This document shows positions 1 through 5,143 of a stretch of 5,143 nt of DNA, one piece after another. Source of the DNA: Nocardioides sp. (GTDB lineage: Bacteria > Actinomycetota > Actinomycetes > Propionibacteriales > Nocardioidaceae); the NCBI GenBank assembly GCA_029264225.1, contig JARICB010000107.1, positions 1 to 5,143 of the forward strand, in the 5' to 3' direction. Position 1 is the stretch's first letter; each line of letters starts with the position of its first letter. Below the pieces are notes generated by a model, which was not told where the DNA came from, did no database searches, and saw only the letters and a list, made by a program, of their open reading frames with translations. Position numbers and translations under genes: made by a program.

Positions 1-342
1 GCCATCCTCGCCACCTGCGACGACTTTCGCAGCGCGCAGGAGATCCACGACCTGTTGCGCCGCAGCGGAGAAACAGTCGGCCTGGCCACCGTCTACCGCA
101 CGCTCCAGCGACTCACCGAGTCCTCCGAGGTCGATGTGCTCCGCACCGAGGAGGGCGAAGCCATCTACCGCCGGTGCTCGGAGACCCACCACCATCACCT
201 GGTCTGCCGCACCTGTGGCGCCACCGTCGAGGTCGAGGGACCCGAGGTCGAGCGCTGGGCCAGTGCCGTCGCGTCCGAGCACGGCTATCAGAACATCAGC
301 CACAGTCTGGAGATCTTCGGCACCTGCCCCGCCTGCCCGTGA
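1..342 (+). CDS. zur: Fur-family zinc-responsive repressor, probably Zur (FurB), 5' end missing
   Basis: This is a metal-dependent DNA-binding repressor. In actinobacteria Zur binds DNA when loaded with zinc and shuts off zinc uptake and zinc-free ribosomal protein genes. The visible 113 residues are in frame from base 1 to the TGA at 340-342. Fur proteins are usually about 135-140 residues, so roughly 20-25 N-terminal residues lie outside the window. The winged-helix recognition segment is seen as GLATVYRTLQRL (visible residues 27-38). It is followed by the metal-site run HHHHLVCRTCG (63-73), and the CxxC pairs Cys69/Cys72 and Cys109/Cys112 form the structural zinc site. The Fur family is certain from these motifs. 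The choice of Zur over Fur or PerR rests mainly on the neighbour uppS, since zur-uppS-recO order is known from Streptomyces and Mycobacterium. The gene converges on uppS with 9 bp between the stop codons. Its own promoter and any Zur box are outside the window. Confidence 0.85.
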   Translation, partial: AILATCDDFRSAQEIHDLLRRSGETVGLATVYRTLQRLTESSEVDVLRTEEGEAIYRRCSETHHHHLVCRTCGATVEVEGPEVERWASAVASEHGYQNISHSLEIFGTCPACP

Positions 343-351
343 GGCGAGCGC

Positions 352-1128
352 TCAGAAGTTGGGCGGCGCCCCGCCGTAGCGCCGGTCCCGACCGGCGTAG
401 GTCTCGATCGCCCGCCACAGGTCGCGCCGATCAACGTCGGGCCACAGCACGTCGGAGAAGACGAACTCGCTGTACGCCGCCTGCCACAGCATGAAGTTGG
501 AGAGCCGCTGCTCACCCGACGTACGCCAGATCAGGTCGGCCTCGGACAGGTCGGGAACGTAGAGGTGGCGAGCGATGGTGCGCTCGTCGATCTTGTCTGC
601 GCGGATCTTGCCGGCGGCCACGTCGCGGGCCACTCCCCGCACCGCGTCGACCAGCTCGGAGCGACCGCCGTAGTTGACGCACATCGTCAAGGTGAAGACG
701 TCGTTGTCCTTGGTCAGTTCCTCGGCGATCTGGAGTTCGTTGATCACCGACTTCCACAGCCGTGGGGCCCGTCCGGCCCACTTCACGCGCACCCCGAGCT
801 CGTGCATCTCGTCGCGCCGACGCCGGATGACATCGCGGTTGAAGCCCATCAGGAATCGGACCTCGTCGGGCGAACGCGACCAGTTCTCGGTCGAGAATGC
901 ATAGGCCGAGACCGCCTTCACGCCGATCTCGATGGCACCTTCGACCACGTCGAAGAGTGAGGTCTCACCCTGCTCGTGTCCCGCTGTGCGCGGCAGCCCA
1001 CGTTCCTTGGCCCAGCGTCCGTTGCCGTCCATCACGATCGCCACGTGCCGTGGCACCAGGTCGGCAGGTACGCCGGGAGGCGTGGCACCGCTGGGGTGCG
1101 GGGTGGGTTGACGCACTGGTCGATTCAC
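352..1128 (-). CDS. uppS: Isoprenyl (cis-prenyl) transferase, undecaprenyl diphosphate synthase family
   Basis: This cytosolic or membrane-associated enzyme adds isopentenyl diphosphate units in cis configuration to an allylic diphosphate. The product is the polyprenyl carrier for peptidoglycan and other wall polymers. With the chosen GTG start the protein has 258 residues. It shows the family's catalytic block IVMDGNGRWA (31-40, catalytic Asp34), FSTENW (78-83), and the diphosphate-binding block RTSGEQRLSNF (202-212) followed by Glu221 in the YSEFVFSDVLWP segment. All the usual key residues are present. The open frame extends upstream to 1335, but that part overlaps recO and has no family resemblance. 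The GTG at 1126-1128 has an AGGG 8 bases upstream and sits 14 bp after the recO stop, so translation follows recO in one probable transcript. A GTG four codons later (V5) is an alternative start. Final chain length (long decaprenyl type or a short C15 type, both known in mycobacteria) cannot be read from the motifs. Confidence 0.93.
   Translation of the reverse strand: MNRPVRQPTPHPSGATPPGVPADLVPRHVAIVMDGNGRWAKERGLPRTAGHEQGETSLFDVVEGAIEIGVKAVSAYAFSTENWSRSPDEVRFLMGFNRDVIRRRRDEMHELGVRVKWAGRAPRLWKSVINELQIAEELTKDNDVFTLTMCVNYGGRSELVDAVRGVARDVAAGKIRADKIDERTIARHLYVPDLSEADLIWRTSGEQRLSNFMLWQAAYSEFVFSDVLWPDVDRRDLWRAIETYAGRDRRYGGAPPNF
380..397. terminator. Candidate hairpin past the end of zur, inside the uppS 3' end
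   Basis: CGCCGGT (380-386) and ACCGGCG (391-397) form a perfect 7-bp stem with a 4-base loop, 37 bases after the zur stop. It could end zur transcription before it runs far into antisense uppS. It lies wholly within uppS coding sequence (the AGRDRRY region), and GC-rich codons make such stems frequent by chance, so this is a weak call. Confidence 0.3.
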
Positions 1129-1136
1129 AGACCGAA

Positions 1137-1140
1137 CCCT
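1137..1140 (-). promoter_or_regulatory. Ribosome binding site of uppS
   Basis: On the minus strand AGGG lies 8 bases before the GTG at 1128. It is a weak Shine-Dalgarno match, placed immediately before recO's stop-to-start gap of 14 bp. It supports the GTG at 1128 over the much longer open frame, and it suggests that uppS translation benefits from ribosomes finishing recO. Confidence 0.5.
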
Positions 1141-1142
1141 AG

Positions 1143-1871
1143 TCAGCGTTCGACGTAGGCCATCGAGCGCAGGCCGCGTTCGAGGTGCCAGGCGAGATAC
1201 GCCGCGACCAGGGTGCTGGCCTCGCGCAGGTGACGTGGATCGGCGGCGTGCACGACCGGCCAGTCGCCGGTCAGCAGCGCCGCGAGGAGCCGCACGGTCT
1301 CGACCGCGGGGGTGGCCGAGCCGGGAACCTTGCACATCGTGCAGAGCACTCCGCCGGCTGCGGGGTTGAAGTAACGGTGCGGCCCCTCGACCCCACAGCG
1401 GGTGCAGTGGTCGAAGGAGGGGGCGTAGCCGGCCACGGCCAGCGATCGCAACAGATAGGAGTCGAGCACCTGGTTGCCCGGATGCTCGCCAGCGGCCATC
1501 GCCCGGAGGCCTCCGACGAGGAGCAGGAAGTGTTGGACCGAAGGCTCCTTCTCCTCGGTCACCAAGCGTTCGGCGGTTTCGAGCATGGCGGTGCCGGCGG
1601 TGTAACGCTCGTAGTCGAGACCGAGCCGGGAGTGGAAGGAGTCGAGCGTCTCGGCCTGGGTAATGGTGTCGAGGCTGCGGCCCTCGGCGAGTTGAAGGTC
1701 GACGTGGGTGAACGGCTCGAGCCGCGAGCCCCAGCGCGATGTCGTACGACGTACGCCCTTGGCGACCGCGCGCACCCGACCGTGCTGGCGGGTCAGGAGG
1801 GTAATGATCCGGTCTGCTTCACCCAGCTTGTGGGTGCGCAGCACGATCGCCTCGTCGCGGTAGAGGGGCAC
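1143..1871 (-). CDS. recO: DNA repair protein RecO
   Basis: RecO works in the RecF(O)R pathway, helping RecA load on single-stranded DNA coated with SSB and annealing complementary strands. The predicted 242 residues match the usual family length. The N-terminus (VPLYRDEAIVL, then KLGEADRIITLLTR) is the typical RecO OB-fold start. A four-cysteine zinc site follows as CTRC (Cys156/Cys159) and CTMC (Cys177/Cys180), with YFNPAAGG between them, as in zinc-containing RecO proteins. The open frame runs upstream to 1994, but the first 41 residues of it are not RecO-like. The GTG at 1869-1871 puts the family's normal N-terminus first and has GGGGGA 10 bases upstream, so I take it as the start. The gene is first in a probable two-gene transcript with uppS and is transcribed divergently from the cholesterol oxidase gene. 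Confidence 0.93.
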   Translation of the reverse strand: MPLYRDEAIVLRTHKLGEADRIITLLTRQHGRVRAVAKGVRRTTSRWGSRLEPFTHVDLQLAEGRSLDTITQAETLDSFHSRLGLDYERYTAGTAMLETAERLVTEEKEPSVQHFLLLVGGLRAMAAGEHPGNQVLDSYLLRSLAVAGYAPSFDHCTRCGVEGPHRYFNPAAGGVLCTMCKVPGSATPAVETVRLLAALLTGDWPVVHAADPRHLREASTLVAAYLAWHLERGLRSMAYVER

Positions 1872-1881
1872 GCTGCCATTG

Positions 1882-1887
1882 TCCCCC
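1882..1887 (-). promoter_or_regulatory. Ribosome binding site of recO
   Basis: On the minus strand GGGGGA lies 10 bases before the GTG at 1871. It decides the start against the longer frame reaching 1994. An in-frame GTG six codons upstream overlaps this purine run and therefore has no ribosome site of its own at the right place. Confidence 0.6.
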
Positions 1888-1961
1888 ACCCCTTGCCTGG
1901 TCAGTCCACCAACTCGGCGTCCAGCACTGCGTGTCGGCACTTCCGCTACAGACAGGCGCTC

Positions 1962-1970
1962 TGCTATAAC
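1962..1970 (+). promoter_or_regulatory. Extended -10 promoter element of the cholesterol oxidase gene
   Basis: TGCTATAAC reads as an extended -10 (TGn followed by TATAAC, 5 of 6 to TATAAT), an AT-rich island in otherwise GC-rich DNA. Transcription would start near 1977-1978, giving a leader of about 37 bases before the ATG at 2015. No good -35 is seen. TTCCGC at 1941-1946, 18 bases upstream, is a poor match, which fits an extended -10 promoter or an activator or alternative arrangement. The element lies inside the predicted KstR operator. Confidence 0.5.
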
Positions 1971-1978
1971 ACGTTCTA
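1965..1978 (+). promoter_or_regulatory. Predicted KstR operator (sterol catabolism repressor site)
   Basis: TATAACACGTTCTA matches the KstR consensus TnnAACnnGTTnnA at all eight fixed positions: T1965, AAC 1968-1970, GTT 1973-1975 and A1978. The imperfect palindrome extends one base each side (C1964 with G1979), giving 12 of 16 symmetrical positions. KstR is a TetR-family repressor that holds down sterol uptake and degradation genes in mycolic-acid actinobacteria and is released by sterol-derived CoA thioesters. The site covers the -10 element and the predicted start point of the gene downstream, so bound repressor would exclude RNA polymerase. The gene downstream encodes a cholesterol oxidase, which makes the assignment coherent. 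No KstR gene is in this window, so its presence in the genome is inferred. Confidence 0.75.
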
Positions 1979-1984
1979 GTGTGA

Positions 1985-3631
<1,647 letters not shown>

Positions 3632-3639
3632 GCCGCTCT

Positions 3640-5143
<1,504 letters not shown>

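Noticed and set aside
187..198. Run of four histidine codons in the Fur-family protein
   Set aside because: A His run before the first CxxC is common in Fur/Zur proteins and forms part of the metal site. It is not an artificial tag or anomaly.
1129..1335. Upstream extension of the uppS frame (69 extra residues)
   Set aside because: It overlaps recO, is Arg/Ala/Pro-rich and unlike the family N-terminus. A GTG with a ribosome site 14 bp after the recO stop explains the start.
1741..1750. Perfect 10-base palindrome GTCGTACGAC
   Set aside because: It lies within recO coding sequence (Arg/Thr codons), has no second copy that I noticed and no promoter context, and is expected by chance in such DNA.
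1185..1979. A 264-codon open frame on the + strand opposite recO
   Set aside because: It is antisense to a well-supported gene, has no recognisable motif, has low-complexity Arg/Gly/Glu-rich content typical of GC-rich mirror frames, and would end inside the cholesterol oxidase promoter.

Overview
The window comes from a high-GC actinobacterial chromosome. Codons are strongly G/C-ending, GTG starts are used, and the zur-uppS-recO cluster plus a long-type leuA are typical of actinobacteria. A steroid-using member of the Nocardioidaceae/Propionibacteriales or a related order is a reasonable guess. That placement is inferred from protein resemblance recalled from memory, not from a search.

Layout. 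Bases 1-342 (+) hold the 3' part of a Fur-family zinc regulator, probably Zur. Its 5' end lies outside the window. It converges, with only 9 bp between stop codons, on uppS (352-1128, -), a cis-prenyl transferase for undecaprenyl-type lipid carriers. uppS lies 14 bp downstream of recO (1143-1871, -), a recombination mediator, so recO-uppS is probably one transcript. A 143-bp divergent intergenic region (1872-2014) separates recO from a single gene on the + strand (2015-3631). That gene encodes a Tat-exported, class I (non-covalent FAD) cholesterol oxidase with its active-site Glu, His and Asn intact. It converges on leuA (3649 to beyond the window end, -), 2-isopropylmalate synthase. A perfect 8-bp stem hairpin sits over the two 3' ends and probably terminates both genes.

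The most informative signal is in the 143-bp region. The 14-mer TATAACACGTTCTA (1965-1978) fits the KstR operator consensus TnnAACnnGTTnnA at every fixed position, and it contains the extended -10 element of the cholesterol oxidase promoter. KstR is the TetR-family repressor of sterol catabolism. The predicted circuit is that KstR blocks the oxidase promoter until sterol degradation intermediates appear, after which the enzyme is made and exported to oxidise extracellular sterol. The rest of the window is core metabolism and maintenance, so the oxidase looks like a single-gene member of a dispersed sterol regulon among housekeeping genes.

Every stretch over 300 bp is coding. I saw no tRNA, rRNA, CRISPR array, insertion sequence or phage-like gene. 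I do not see an undescribed multi-gene system here.
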